A stretch of 64,000 nucleotides of DNA from Isoetes taiwanensis (GCA_021234155.1 JAJEKV010000095.1:3300621-3364620); one strand, 5' to 3'. Numbered from the stretch's first letter, positions 10,827-23,400 are shown. Notes: a model not told the origin generated them from the sequence alone. Program-made: numbers and translations.

Positions 10827-11108
10827 ATGGTGAACAGATCAACCACGGCTTTCTTGGTCTTTGATCCATATTATGGCATGCACCGCCTTGGAGGAATGGA
10901 ACATATATATATTCCATTAAACCTCTGTCTGCTTCAACCGGAAACATCGTCCTTTCATGAAGTAAGCTCCGCTTTCTTATTTTTTTTCCTTCCTTTATTT
11001 TCTATTCCATCCAATACCTTCTTATGCAGGAAAACTTTTGAGTTGTTCCTTGCATCCACGAAGCTCAAGTTTACAGAAGATGAGCAGTATGCAAAAGAAC
11101 TGACATGA
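10827..11108 (+). other. Exon/intron-like segment in Helitron C
   Basis: An open stretch of 93 codons is seen. A possible short intron (gtaagc at 10962 to tgcag at 11029, pyrimidine-rich before the AG) lies inside it, which fits captured genic DNA. I do not recognise the product. It lies upstream of the PPR pseudogene and may belong to the same donor gene. Confidence 0.25.
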
Positions 11109-11464
11109 AAATAAAGGATTGGATTTTTTGTTGAGTATACATGTAAAAGACGATTTGTGGCAGTTGGAAGGAGGTCACCAAGACGACGCCATTGTGCATT
11201 TCGCCCCCCGTTTTTGGTATTTTGGAATATGCCTGAAGATATCCTGGTTCTTTCACTCAAAAGGAAATTGCTTGCTTAGCGTTCTGCTCAAAGGTGGGTG
11301 GGCAAAGGAACTGTCTGCGATTTCTTTATGTAGGCACTTTTTGAATAGAAATATGGTCGTGCATTCCTGTGGATTTCTCTGTACTTGGGATATTGGGGTT
11401 AACCAATTTTTTTGTCATACAGAGAGTGGGTCGGAGCACAAGATCATTGTAGAGGAACAGAGAA

Positions 11465-12937
11465 ATGAAAAGCTTGGCATCAGCAAGGCAAGCTCATGCT
11501 AAGCTTCTTAAGGCCCACGTTAAGCCCAGCATCATTTCATGGAACAATCTTATGAACATGTATGCCAAGTATGGTTGCTTAAAGGCTGCATGTGAAATCT
11601 TTGATAGGATGTTGGCACATAACGTGTTTAGTTGGACTATAATAATTACAGGATATGTACAAGATGGAGGAGGTACTGAGGCACTTCAATGTTTCTTGCA
11701 AATGCAACAGAAGGCATTCACCGCACAAGGTAACCTTTGTCACCGTGTGTAAGTGCATGTGTTATGCTTCAAGATTTAGCAAATGGAAAGCTGGTGCATT
11801 GCAACATCCTGAAGTGCCAATGTGGTTCACATATTCCTTTGGTGAATAATTTAATTAACATGTATTGTAGATGTGGAAACATACAAGATGCTTGCCATAT
11901 ATTGACGTGATACATGTGCATGATGTTGTGGCTTGGGCGCCATGATTGTAGGATATGCCCATCATGGACAAGGTAGAGAAGCACTCAAACTTCCAGAACG
12001 TATGCAACTTGAAAACATCAAGATGAACAACTTTGTATTATCCGGGCTTCGATTGCATGTTGTCTAAGTTGCATCTCTTTGATATGGTAAATGGTTACAT
12101 TGTCACGCTTTTACAAAGTGGCTCAAGCTGATTCTATTTTGTCAAATGGTCCGGTTGACATGTATGCAAAATGTGGAAGCATCTATTATTCTTGCATTGT
12201 CTTTGACAGGTTGTTTATACAAGATGTTGTATCATGGACCGCAATAATTCTTTGGATTTGATTATTCTTGTGGCAACAAAGAGGGAATTAAACTTTTTCA
12301 ACAAATGCAACAGGTTGGCGTGGAACCAAATGAAATAACATTCCAAGGCATCATGTGTGCATGTGCCAATGAGGCCGCTCTAGGACAAGGTAAATTTGTT
12401 CATACCATGATCCTTAAAGCCAAAATAGTTTTGGACCACTCTGTAGGTAATGCTCTCATCAATATGTATGTAGAGTGTCAAAGCATGCGTGACGCCTGCA
12501 AAATCTTTGACCGATTGTCTGGGCGTGATGTTGTGTCATGGAGTGCAATGATCGCAGGGTCTATAGAGTTTGGTCAGAAGAAAGATGTGCTTAAGGTATT
12601 TAAACACATGGATCTGGAGAATGTGGAGCCAAGTATAGTAACTTACATAATTGCAGTGAATGTATGTGCAGTTTTAAAAGACTTTGAAATGGGAAAAAAC
12701 CTTCATGCTAAATTTATTGAAAGTGGTCAAGAACTGGATCTGTTCCTTGGAAATAGCCTTATTGATATGTATGCTAAGTGTGGGAGCCTGGAGAGTGCCC
12801 TCCAAGTGTTTGGCAAGTTAGCTTTGAAGGATATTATATCATGGACTGCATTGATTGCAGCATATGCGCATCATGGCAGCGCTAATGATGCCTTTCATGT
12901 CTTTGCACTAATGCAAGAAGCTGGTATGAAGCCATGA
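11465..12937 (+). pseudogene. PPR (PLS-class) pseudogene captured by Helitron C
   Basis: The translation shows successive pentatricopeptide motifs typical of plant organelle RNA-processing proteins: WNNLMNMYAKYGCLKAACEI and FDRMLAHNVFSWTIIITGYV in the first part, then NALINMYVECQSMRDACKIF, RDVVSWSAMIAGS, NSLIDMYAKCGSLESALQVF and DIISWTALIAAYAHHG in the last 210 codons (12305-12937). Between about 11740 and 12300 the PPR reading jumps frames and hits stops, although fragments such as DMYAKCGS remain recognisable. The C-terminal E/DYW part is not seen. Live PPR proteins of this class are usually imported into mitochondria or plastids. This copy cannot make one and lies within Helitron ends, so it is a transduplicate. 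Confidence 0.85.
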
Positions 12938-15168
12938 TTTGGCTAGGCTACATGCGTTAATTCAGTGTGGAACTATTGCAGAAGTTGATGTTATGTGTTA
13001 TGAGAAGTGCTCAACTTTGCATGAAGTATTATTTCAGATGCCCTGCAAGAATTGCAAATGGCACGAATGGTGGAGGTTTTCTACCAGATAAAATGTTTGA
13101 AAGAAGCAGCTCCAACAGAAGGCCAGATTTTAGGTATTTTCCTTTCAAAATCATTCCTAGCATTCATTTATCTATGTTATTTGTTCGTGATGATTGATAT
13201 TGCCTCACTTAATCTTGGAGTATGTTAAATGCTTGCAGAACATGCCTTATGTTTTGTTCCTTCCAAGCAAGCTCTAGGGTCCTGTGATTTCTTGCTCAGT
13301 GAAGGTACATAATTTTATCAAACTCATTGATGTTGCTTTAGCAATCTTCCTAGATACTTTGTTCCTATCCTTCAAGGATTTGGTTCTATATAGACCTATA
13401 ACTATTATAGGCCAAATGTTAAACGAATCCATGCTAAGGTTTCTCAATTATCATGCACATTCTAGAAAAACTTGATTTTCTTATGAATGCTGGCAATCTC
13501 TTAACCTTTTGCTTATTTCATGCAATGCAAATTTTATTTAAATGCACTAGAAGAGTTTGAGTTTGGAAAAACCTCATAAATAGTGCCCCTCAAGGATGGA
13601 CGGGTTGTGATATCAGAAAAATGGTTTAAGTGTTTACATGTCCGGCCAGAACGGGAGAGACAAGACAATCAAGACAATCCTACTAAAAGGTTTGATTTTC
13701 TTATGAATGTTTCTCCCAATCTAGTTTAACCTTTTGCTTATTTAGCAAAGGTAATGCAAATTTTCCTTAAATGCACTAGAAGAGTTTGAGTTTGGGAAAA
13801 CCACATAAATAGTGCCCCTCAAGGATGGAACTTCAAATTGTTGATATCAGGAAAAATGGTTTAAGTATGTTTACATGTCACAAAAGCGAGAGACAAGATA
13901 AACTTTCCATGAGTTCCATCCATGGACGGGAGAGAAAAGACAATTTATTTCAGGTTCCATCCATGTTCTCTCCCAAACGTAGTTGATGACTTAGTGCCAA
14001 GTGTTGAGATCGAGAAGACGATAGGAAAGGTAATGAAAGAAAATTATAAAACGAAAAGTAGTCTCCAATGTGGGATTTTTTTCCGACAATTGCCTTAGGC
14101 TTGCTTGAGATATGAGAAACATGCGTAGGTCTCAGCATACATACAATCTGTATAGAACTTCAAATAGTTGATAATAGTACATGCTTCAATAATGCCCTGC
14201 AAAAGGAGTGAAAAGAAATGAGGTATCCTTTTGTCACAATCACAAAACGGGTCATAAAATATATCTTTCCATGAGTTTCTATTTTTTTGCAAAATACATA
14301 GCTTATTGGCAATTGATATGCTTCAATAATGCTCTGCAAAAGGAGAGTGAAAAGAAATGAGGTATCCTTTTGTCACAATCACAAAATGGGTCATAAAATA
14401 TATCTTTCCATGAGTTTCTGTTTTATGCAAAATACATAGCTTATTGGCAATTGATACGAAGGGATATTGTTAACCTAATTGATTAAGTCTTTACATGTTC
14501 AAAAGGCAATTCAATTATTCACAATAATAATTATACAAGCAAAGACTATTCTATGCCAATGTTAACAACACATACAACCTCATATCAAAAGTAAACAACC
14601 AAGATTGCGTCAAAAAGAAAAAGGCCTCCATGAAGAAAGGATAAAAAACAAAGGTAAGGAAGGGAGGGGAAAGCGAGGAGAAAATGTAAAAGGGAAAAAA
14701 TAGAGAAAAGCAAGGGAAGGAAAAAAATAAGATGAATGCGCACAAACCTCTTATTGCCCAGCAATGCTGGCTTGGTTTCTATTAATTACATTTCTTTTAC
14801 TTGGCCATGGCTTGGTTTCTATTAATTACATTTTTTTTACTTGGCCATGTAGAAGCTACCAAAAACCTTCTACACAACAACCAAAAACCTTATGCACAAC
14901 AACATTGTATCTCTCTACCTTGATCTTCTAAGCGTAAAGAGGGTAATTTCTAAATGCAAACGGGGTGCTTTACTTCAACATAGAGGAATATTATCGGTAT
15001 TATTTTGCAAGAGATTAAAGACCGGGGCCAAAGGAAAGGGCTTTAGAATACGCTATATTTTTAAAAACTACTGAGCTAAAACAAATCCGTTAGGACGTCT
15101 TATCATTCTCTTGAACATCATTTACACGTCCTTAACTTATGCCCAGCAACGCTGGGCACCGTTACTAG

Positions 15169-15209
15169 TTCTATCTTAATTTCAGTGTCAATCTTTTGTT
15201 TAATTCACA
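15169..15209 (+). repeat. Copia 5' LTR, right part
   Basis: 41 bp from ttctatc to the TTCACA end, resuming after Helitron C. It differs by about one base from 19508-19548 of the 3' LTR. Confidence 0.92.
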
Positions 15210-15223
15210 GGTTATGGGCCCAC
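15210..15223 (+). promoter_or_regulatory. Copia primer-binding site (half-tRNA iMet)
   Basis: GGTTATGGGCCCAC begins directly after the LTR. It is the reverse complement of the anticodon-arm region GTGGGCCCATAACC of plant initiator tRNA-Met, not of its 3' end (which would give TGGTATCAGAGC). This implies priming from an internally cleaved tRNA, as known for Drosophila copia. The match rests on my recollection of the tRNA sequence. Confidence 0.8.
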
Positions 15224-15302
15224 ACATGTAACTGCTCTGCATCTGTTATTGTCCTTGCTGATTCCATAAATTCTTGAGTTAGCCACCTTTAATACTTGTA
15301 CG

Positions 15303-18300
15303 ATGGAGAATATTGGAACATTGAATGCTTTTGAATGGAAGCTGATTCCCCGGTTCACTGGGAAAAATTTCATGCTCTGGAAATGGCGAATCCAGATGGT
15401 CCTGGAGGATAAGGGTCTCTGGGGTGTTGTTAGTCCGACAGGGAGTGTGAATCAAGGCACTCCTGTCGGATCTAGTGCTGTTGAGGGCACTGATGAGGCA
15501 ACCATTGAGGTTGTTTTGACTGAATCGGCTTCGGATCTTGCTGAGAAGGACCAAAAGGCACGATTGATAATCTGTTCTGGGTTGGATGATACTCCTGCAA
15601 GGCTGGTTAGGGGACTTTCATCTGCTCAGACGATTTTGGCGCGTTCTGATGAATCATTATGCTTCCGATTTGGCTGGAAATCGGCTTGCTCTAAGAAAAA
15701 AACTTTACAGTCTTCATTTGAGTGAGGGAGGTGACTTTCATGAGCATGCATGCATCATGAGGGAGATGCTGGACGAATTGCAAGCCACTGGTGTCGACAT
15801 TACGGAAGATGAGAAGGTCAACATGCTGCTCAATAGTTTGCCTTCGTCTTTTGAAGGGGTAATCATCAATATGGAAGGCAGATTGTCAGAATATACTTTC
15901 GACAAGGCTCTAGAGAGGCTGAAAGCTGAAGTCATTCGTCAAAGCCAGAATAAGGCACAGATTGTGACTGATACACTGTTCACTGAAGCAAAAAATAAAA
16001 AGGAGAAGAATGGAGGTCGCAAGTCTCGGTTTGACAAAAACAAGGCAACTTGTTTTCGATGCCAAAAGACTGGGCATCTGGCAAGAGATTGTCGAGCCCC
16101 TGCTCCTGTACCCAGAGAACAAGCAGCTGTTGCAGAAGAAGAAAAATGTACTGAGCATTCTGAGGAAGAGCATAACTGCATAGTTGAAGAGATGGAGGTT
16201 GATCATGGAGAATTTCTTTTCGTTGCCTTAGAACTAATGGAGGGGAAATCTGACTGTAAATGGTACATGGATTCCAGAGCCACAAGCCACATGACTTCAC
16301 AGAGGGAAATTTTCTTCAATTACCAATTGTTGTCACGTCCCAGAACAATTCGAATGGGAGATCATCATGTTGCAGAAGCCATTGGGACAGGTAGCATCTC
16401 AATCCTTTTTGGAAAGCTGTCACCACTGTTCAAAATGTCTTGCATGTACCACAGTTGCAAAAAAAATCTTTTATCAGTCAGCAGACTAACCAATGCAGGG
16501 AATGAGATCAGATTCTCTACCTCCAGTTGTGAAGTTTTGGACAAACATGGGCAAGTGCTGATTCAAGCCACACGGCAAGGCAATTTGTATGAAATCCTTG
16601 GGTCCCCTAGGATCACTGAAGAAATGCATTATGCAGGAGAAGCTCCTTCTGAGCAGACCTTATGGCATTATAGGCTTGGGCATATCGCTCCTTTCCGAAT
16701 GGAATTACTTATCAAACAGGGTTTTGTGAAGACTGGGAAGGTATCCACCAGACCCTGCAACATATGTTTACAGTGTAAGATCACAAGAGGGAGATTTCCA
16801 GCGTCCAATTCACATGCAAAACAGAGACTTGCTCTGCTATACACGGATCTGTGTGGCCCAATCAGCCCAGCCACCTCTGCAGGATCGAGATATTTTCTTG
16901 TCTTCCTAGATGATTTCTCCAGGAAGGTATTTGTGTATTTGCTTAAAAATAAGAACCAATGCTTTGAGTATTTCTGCATTTTCAAACAGCTAGTTGAGAA
17001 AGGAACTGGAGCTCAAATCTTAGCCTTGAGGTCTGATAACGGAGGCGAGTTTTGTTCTAAGGTCTTTGAAGATTTTTGCATGATGAATGGGATTGAACAT
17101 CAACTTACTGCACCATATACCAGTGAGCAGAATGGTCGAGCAGAAAGGGTTAATAGAACCCTTATTGAAATGGCCAGAACACTGTTATTAAGCATGAAGG
17201 TACCAGCCTGTTTTTGGGGAGAAGCCATAACTACAGCAGCCTATTTGGTGAATAGAGCTCCTCATGCCAAGCTTGATTTCAACGTTCCTGAAGACGTTTG
17301 GGCAGGAAAACCTCCTGTTCTTAAGAATTTGAAAGTTTTTGGTTGCAAGGCATTTGTGAAGTTGAATACTTCAAATTCCAAGCTAGGCAGTCAAGCAAAA
17401 GCATGCATGTTCATAGGATATTGCAGTAACAGAAAAGCATATACATTCTTCGATCTTGAAACTCGGAAATTGGTGGTTAGTTGTCATGCTGAATTTAATG
17501 AGTATGAGAGTTGTTTCCCTCAAGCAAAGGAAGAAGCATCCAATTTTGTCATTGTAGCAGACTTACAAATTTCCAGCAATCTATCTATTGTACCAGCAGT
17601 CCCTGAGGAGAATGTCAATACAGAGAACAATGGTGATATCATGAATGATAATGCTGATATTGAAGGTGACTCTTATGATGCCATAACAGATCACCTTACT
17701 GCTGTAAGACCTGCACGCCATAGGAAGCCTCCTGCATGGCTACAAGACTATATTTTTTCAACCACCGAGTATGCTATTGAACCACAGAGCTATCTTGAAG
17801 CCGTTAGTTGCAATGAAAGAAATCAGTGGATTGCTGCCATGCAAGCTGAGCTTGCATCAATACAAGAGGCTAAAACATGGTATCATAGGATCCAAATGGG
17901 TTTTCAAGATCAAATACAATAGTGATGGGAGCATTGATCGTTTTAAAGCAAGGCTGGTGGCCAGAGGCTTTACACAGGTATATGGGATAGATTATGACAG
18001 AACCTTTGCACCTGTTGTTAAACTCACATCAGTGAGAACCATTTTAGCATATGGATGTCAACAACGTTATCACATACATCAGATGGATGTTACAAATGCT
18101 TTTTTGCATGGAGAACTTGAGGAGGAGCTCTATCTAGAACAACCAGAGGGTTTTGTCCAAGGGACAAATCTGGTTTGCAAATTGCATAAGGCACTATATG
18201 GCCTGAAACAGGCGTCCAGAACTTGGTACTCCAGACTAAATCAGGTACTTCTTATGCTTGAGTTTCAAGTGAGTGCTAATGATCCTGGTGTTTACTTTTG

Positions 18301-19305
18301 ATTCATGCCCTTTCCTATATTTGTTTTATGCTATGTGGATGACTTGATCATCTTAGCAGCCAGAGAAGATGAATTAACTTTGCTGAAAGAACAACTTCAT
18401 AAACAGTTTAGAATGAAGGACTTAGGGATGATACACCATTTTCTTGGCATACAAATTCATTATGACATGGAGAAAGGAAAAATGTTTTTACATCAAGAAA
18501 AATACTTGGCTGATCTGTTGCACAGGGTAGATATGATGAACTGCAAAACAGTTGCAACTCCTCTTGAATTTGGAGTCAATTTGGTTGCCTCAGGTGAGCA
18601 TTGCTCTCAGAATCTCTTTTATATTCACAAGCAGTACAGAAATATTTTGGGAACTCTGAATTTTGCAGCAGTAGCTACAAGACCCGACTTGTCTTTGACA
18701 TTATCTAAGCTAAGTCAGTTTGCTAATGACCCAAAACACAACACAACCATTGTTGCTCATTGAAAAGATGTTTGAGGTATATTGCAGGAACTTCCAAGTT
18801 TGGTATAACTTTTGATGCAAATGGGAGCAAGGAAATAGTTGGATATACGGATTCAGACTGGGGAGGGGATCCGGACAGAAAATCTATTTCAGGTTATGCC
18901 TTTACCTTTGCAGGGGGAATTGTAAGTTGGAGTAGTTCCAAACAAAAATGCATTGCGCAATCCACCACTGAGGCAGAATTTTATGAGATTTCACATGGTT
19001 TTAATGAAGCCATTTGGCTGCAAAGACTGGCAATTGAGTTGAAAAGTCATGACAGTGTTGGAATGACCTTGATGGCAGACAATCAAGGAGCTATGAGGGT
19101 TTCATATGATCCTGCTGAGCACAAAAGGATGAAGCACATTGATATTAAATATCACTATATTAGAGATATTTTGAATACAGGAACATTGAAGCTGGTTTAC
19201 TGCCCTACAGAAAAGATGGTTGCTGATGCAATGACAAAGGCTTTGGGAACAATCAAGTTTCAGAGATTCCTTGAGACAATCGGATTAAGAATGGCAAACA
19301 CTTAA
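15303..19305 (+). pseudogene. Copia gag-pol, inactivated
   Basis: Gag starts at ATG 15303. A frameshift near 15630 moves to the frame continuing to 17922. Domains in order: gag; CCHC knuckle CFRCQKTGHLARDC (16051-16092); protease at MDSRATSH (16267-16290), where the usual DSG is DSR; integrase with D at 16845, D at 17035 and E at 17143 (35 residues between the last two, DD35E). Near 17885 a deletion joins KTW to IGSKWVFK, losing roughly ten codons of the RT start. RT has YVDD at 18332-18343, preceded by an in-frame TGA at 18299. A one-base loss at about 18763 shifts into the RNase H frame (TDSDWGGDPD motif), which ends at TAA 19303. At least five lesions make it non-functional. Confidence 0.92.
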
Positions 19306-19312
19306 GTGGGGG
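19304..19312 (+). promoter_or_regulatory. Copia polypurine tract
   Basis: AAGTGGGGG directly before TGTTAAAA of the 3' LTR. It overlaps the pol stop codon by two bases and is the expected second-strand primer. Confidence 0.85.
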
Positions 19313-19548
19313 TGTTAAAATATTAAGTGTTGTTGTCAAAGTTTCTATATGTTTAGTAAGTGGTGAAGCAGTTAAGTCGGTTGAAGAAATTTTGGCAGAA
19401 GTTGCTCCATGATCTTGGGACTTGATTCATGGAACCAGTTGTATTTATGTGATGAACATTTTGGAAATACTTACTTGCTTCTGATCATTCGTGTTCTCTC
19501 GTTATCATTCTATCTTAATTTCAGAGTCAATCTTTTGTTTAATTCACA
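19313..19548 (+). repeat. Copia 3' LTR
   Basis: 236 bp, TGTTAAAA...TTCACA, uninterrupted, and used to prove the Helitron C empty site. Followed by TSD CGTCG (19549-19553). Confidence 0.95.
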
Positions 19549-19552
19549 CGTC

Positions 19553-19634
19553 GTGGATGTGCCAGAGTGGTTATTGGGCATGACTAGAGTTCATGTGGGC
19601 TTTGCTCGCATAGGTTCGAATTCTATCATCCACG
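19553..19634 (+). tRNA. tRNA-Ser(AGA) downstream of copia
   Basis: 82 nt with acceptor, AGA anticodon and variable arm intact. The anticodon loop reads CTAGAGT (two changes 3' of the anticodon), and the T arm reads TTCGAATTCTAT with one mismatch. Its first base is the last base of the copia TSD, so the copia 3' LTR now supplies all upstream sequence beyond four bases. Confidence 0.85.
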
Positions 19635-20418
19635 TGTAGGAGCTTTTTTATATTATTTTACAGTCCCTATCACATACGTCCATTCGATTAATATTTAGAG
19701 TTTGTCATTCAGATTCCCTATGCACTCTTCCACTGACGCAATATTCTAGGGTTTATGCATAGCCCCCATTAGTGGCACACCAATGCTCGACATTGTTATT
19801 CACTTTTTTTTGATTGAAGGATGGTATTATATTTATGTTTAGAAAGGAGAACAAAATTGACTACTTATATGGGGAGTGTCCACCCAGGTTAGCCCTCATA
19901 CTTGAAGGCTTTAAAAAAACTAGATAAACCATTACCACGGCAGAAAGTGCCACATGGTAAATGGGCATGATTTAAAATGTTTAACTGTTGAAAATAGTAG
20001 TTCTAAAACTGAAAACCAGACTTTAAAAACTCTGCACATAGGTGACAGAGTTTAACAAAATTTTTAGTTAACTTCATCGTCTTGTCGGGTTTCCCAAAGG
20101 TCAATCAGAAGAGAAGCCAGCTTCGTCCAAGGGATCCGGTCCCCTTGTGATTATGGTCAATTTGTAGTAAAGACATGGACAGATCCTTGATTTGGCAAAA
20201 TTGTATTTCCCAGCTGCATCCTGGCCTGACATGTAAATTCCCTTTTCAGATCAGGTTCAAGAGTGCATGAGCAAGTACAGTCGCAATCTTCTTCAAAGTG
20301 ATGCAGGGAGCAGCATGTCAGAAAGTCAGCAGCCCATTTCTGGATGTCTTCATACTTTGTATTTGGAAAGGTGATCCGTCTGCTCATGAGAAAGAATTTT
20401 CCTGCAAGATAGAAGAAC

Positions 20419-23400
20419 TTATGAGTTGATTTTATAAATCCAAGAGACATCATAGTTGGTTTGAGAGAGTATGGCTTGTGGCCATATTATTTCGTTGCAG
20501 AACACCAGCTTGTTTCTGCCTTTCCATATTCTCCAAAGAAGAATGTAAAAGCTCCAATGTCCGGGGGCGGTATAAAAAGAAGAAACTACGAAACTGTCCA
20601 AAGATAGATTGAGCTGAAGAGCTTCGGATGCAATTTCGATTGTCCATTGGGACCAGAAACATGATCTGAATAAATGGTCTTCATTTTCTGCATAAGAGAG
20701 GCACCTCGGACAAATGTTAGTAGTTGAGAAGTTGCAGTTAAAGCGCTTGCAGTTGGTGGCTAAACTTTTATGCCACAATTGCCAAATGAAGGCTTTGATT
20801 TTTGGATTAATTGGAGACTTCGAGAGGTGTTTGAGATTGGATGCAAACGTTCATAAGATAGCCCCCATTTAAGGTGGATATTCATTGTTTGATTTCTCAA
20901 TAAGTATTTATAGGCATCCTTGACTTTGAAGAGGAGTCTCCCTTTAAACTGCCAAGTGATGTCACTATTGTTCCAATCTGCTTGAGCAATATAGCTAAGA
21001 ATAGCATTATCTGAGAGCTCGCTACTTTCATCTTCATATTTAATGATTGACAAATCAAAAGGAATAGGACCATTATCATCAAACGATCTGAGATTTTAAT
21101 CAAACCTTTATCTTGCCATAATTTCGCTTGATCTGGAAAATTCCTTATAAGACAATGTATGCGTTGTTTTCTCCAAGGAGGTAAGGATTCCAAAAAATGT
21201 ATTGAGAGGGAGAGATACCTTTCTTCCAAGAAAACATGCCCTTTACCTATTTGCCAAGCCTTTAACCATTTTGGATTAAAGGAGGAGTGTTGGTGGGAAT
21301 CTTTAAATCAAAGAAGGCAAAGACATCGGGAGCACCATTTTGATATTCCAGCCATATGGTTTGCATTTAAGGATATAGTGCTTGATTAGGACAAAGAACC
21401 GGATCTTTGAATTTTATCTGTGATGGCTTTGAAGAAGTATTTGGCTGCCAGGGCTATAGCATGCTTCTCAATGTTGATAATGCCCAAACCACCTTCAGAC
21501 TTGGATTTGCAGCATTCTTCCATAGAGACTGGAGTCCAGCATTTTCTATTGCTGCCACAGGAGATAAACCTTCCAAGAATTCCTTGAAGTTTTCTGTAGA
21601 CCTTCTTAGGAGCAAGGATGAAGGAAGATTGGTATACATGAGATGAGGCAATGACAGAATTTGCTAAGATAGCCCGGCCTGCTTTTGAAAGGAATCTTGA
21701 ATTGAGGGTGTCCACTTTATGGTAAAATTTCTCAATAATGTTGTTCCAAAAGTCTGCAGCATTGCAACGGATGGCAAATGGAATGCCTAACAGCTTGGAA
21801 TGAGCATTAGAGGGGCTGAAACTGCACTCGAGAAGGGAGGCAGCTTGAGTTTCCAGATCAAGGTCATGGGAAGTAATCTTGGATTTATTCGGGTTGATAT
21901 TGCAGCCAGAGAGTTTGCCAAAGGCATGTAAAATCCCCTTGGTCTGATTGATCGATTGGAGGTCCATAGATAAAAGGATAAAGGTGTCATCTGCAAAATG
22001 CCCATTAAGGAATTGATCAGCAATATCATTTGTAGGAAGATACAAACCTGTTATTATGCCCTCTTCTTTTGCTGCCTGTAAACTGCTATGAAGAGCTTCC
22101 ATCACAATGATAAAAAGAAAAGGGGCTAAGGGGCATCCCTGCTTGACTCCTCTTTTGATATCGGAGAAGGGACTGCATTCTCCATTTATGAGTATTGAGG
22201 AGGAGGAGTTATTGAGAATTGCTGTGAAAATACTGATTGAGCTGATATTGAATCCTAGTTTGCTGCAGCACAGCTTAAGAAAATCCCAGTTGACCATATC
22301 AAATCCTTTGGTGATGTCAAGCTTAAGGAGTGCAATCTCTTGCTTGGTATCTTTTGCCCACCTAAGGCCGAGGGTGGCAGTAACAACGTTATCTAGAATG
22401 TTCCTCCCTTTCAAATAGGCCGATTGGCTATGACTTATAATATTGTTCAGAATCTTTTTCAGCCTTTGAGTAATAGCACCTGAAATAATCTTGTACATAA
22501 CATTGGTAAGAGATATAGGTCTGTAGTCCGAAAAGGATACATGTTCGGGAATCTTAGGAATCAAAGTGATGAAGCTGGTGTTGATTCTGTTATCCATTTT
22601 GTTCCTTATGATAAACTCATTGGCAATATTTTGAATGTAGGGTCCCATAAAATCCCATGTAGCTTCGTAGAACTCAGCTGGAAGACCATCTGGTCCTGGA
22701 GATTTGCCATTCTTCATGTCGTGGACCACTTTGCCAAGCTCCTCCAAAGAGAACAGACTTGTTAGAGCAATATTCTGATCATAAGTGACTTTTTCCTCCA
22801 TTTTGATAAAGTTCTCACTATCTTCCTGATAGGAGACAGAGGTGGTGCCCATAATATTAGTAAAGTGATTTGTGGCAGCAACTTTAAGGTTGTCATCTCC
22901 AATAATCTTAGTGCCATTAACCATAATCTCATCAATTTGATTTCTTCTAGTTCTGCCCTTGGCCTTAACAAAGAAATATTTTGAATGAGCTCTTTCATCC
23001 TCCTTAAGCTCGGTAATCTTTGATTTGAGTCTCCAACCTGCTGCAATACTTAATTCTTCAGCCTCGATTTCTTGACTAATTCTGTTGTATTCTTCCCCTG
23101 CAGTATTCGGGAGAGTATTTCTAAGATTGTTCAAGTGAGCTGTCTTGGCAAGGTGGATCTCCTTTCCCCAATTCTTGAGCTTAGCTTTGATTAACTTGGC
23201 TGTGTTACACCACCAGGACATCCAGCCATAGCTCCCGTAGGGTTTATCTGTAGAGTCAATCAAATCCAAAATGATATCCCTGAAATCAGGATGGTTAATC
23301 AGCTGGGTGTTTAATTTGAAGTAGGAATTCCTTTTGGTGGCGACTCCATTGTTCCTATGAATGGAGATAAGCTGAGGAAAGTGGTCAGCGAGCGTGTATC

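Larger units (their letters stand above)
10698..15168 (+). mobile_element. Helitron C carrying a PPR pseudogene
   Basis: It starts TCCTATATTATAATG at 10698 and ends GCCCAGCAACGCTGGGC, ACCGTTA, CTAG (15165-15168). The host LTR rejoins as gttatca|ttctatc, matching the uninterrupted 3' LTR at 19491, so both ends are certain. Length is 4471 bp. Unlike A, B, D and E it has no long purine tract. Instead it holds ordinary sequence including a decayed PPR gene (11465-12937). From 12938 to 15168 it holds direct duplications: about 13470-13680 with 13690-13920, 14180-14285 with 14319-14425, and a 39-bp repeat near 14771-14850. A remnant hairpin (gcccagcaatgctgg) near 14757 suggests an older nested end. 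Confidence 0.92.
10481..19548 (+). mobile_element. Ty1/copia LTR retrotransposon
   Basis: Complete LTR element with 5-bp TSD CGTCG. The 5' LTR (10481-10697 plus 15169-15209) is split by Helitron C. The 3' LTR is 19313-19548. Both LTRs start TGTTAAAA and end TTCACA. A primer-binding site at 15210 and a purine run before 19313 complete the structure. Gene order gag-protease-integrase-RT-RNase H is that of Ty1/copia. Coding capacity is broken by frameshifts, a deletion and a stop. It is inserted into a tRNA unit exactly at the start of a tRNA-Ser gene. Confidence 0.95.

Noticed and set aside
10698-15168. Rep/helicase gene within any Helitron
   Set aside because: No frame shows the HUH Rep motif or helicase motifs. 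All elements here appear non-autonomous.
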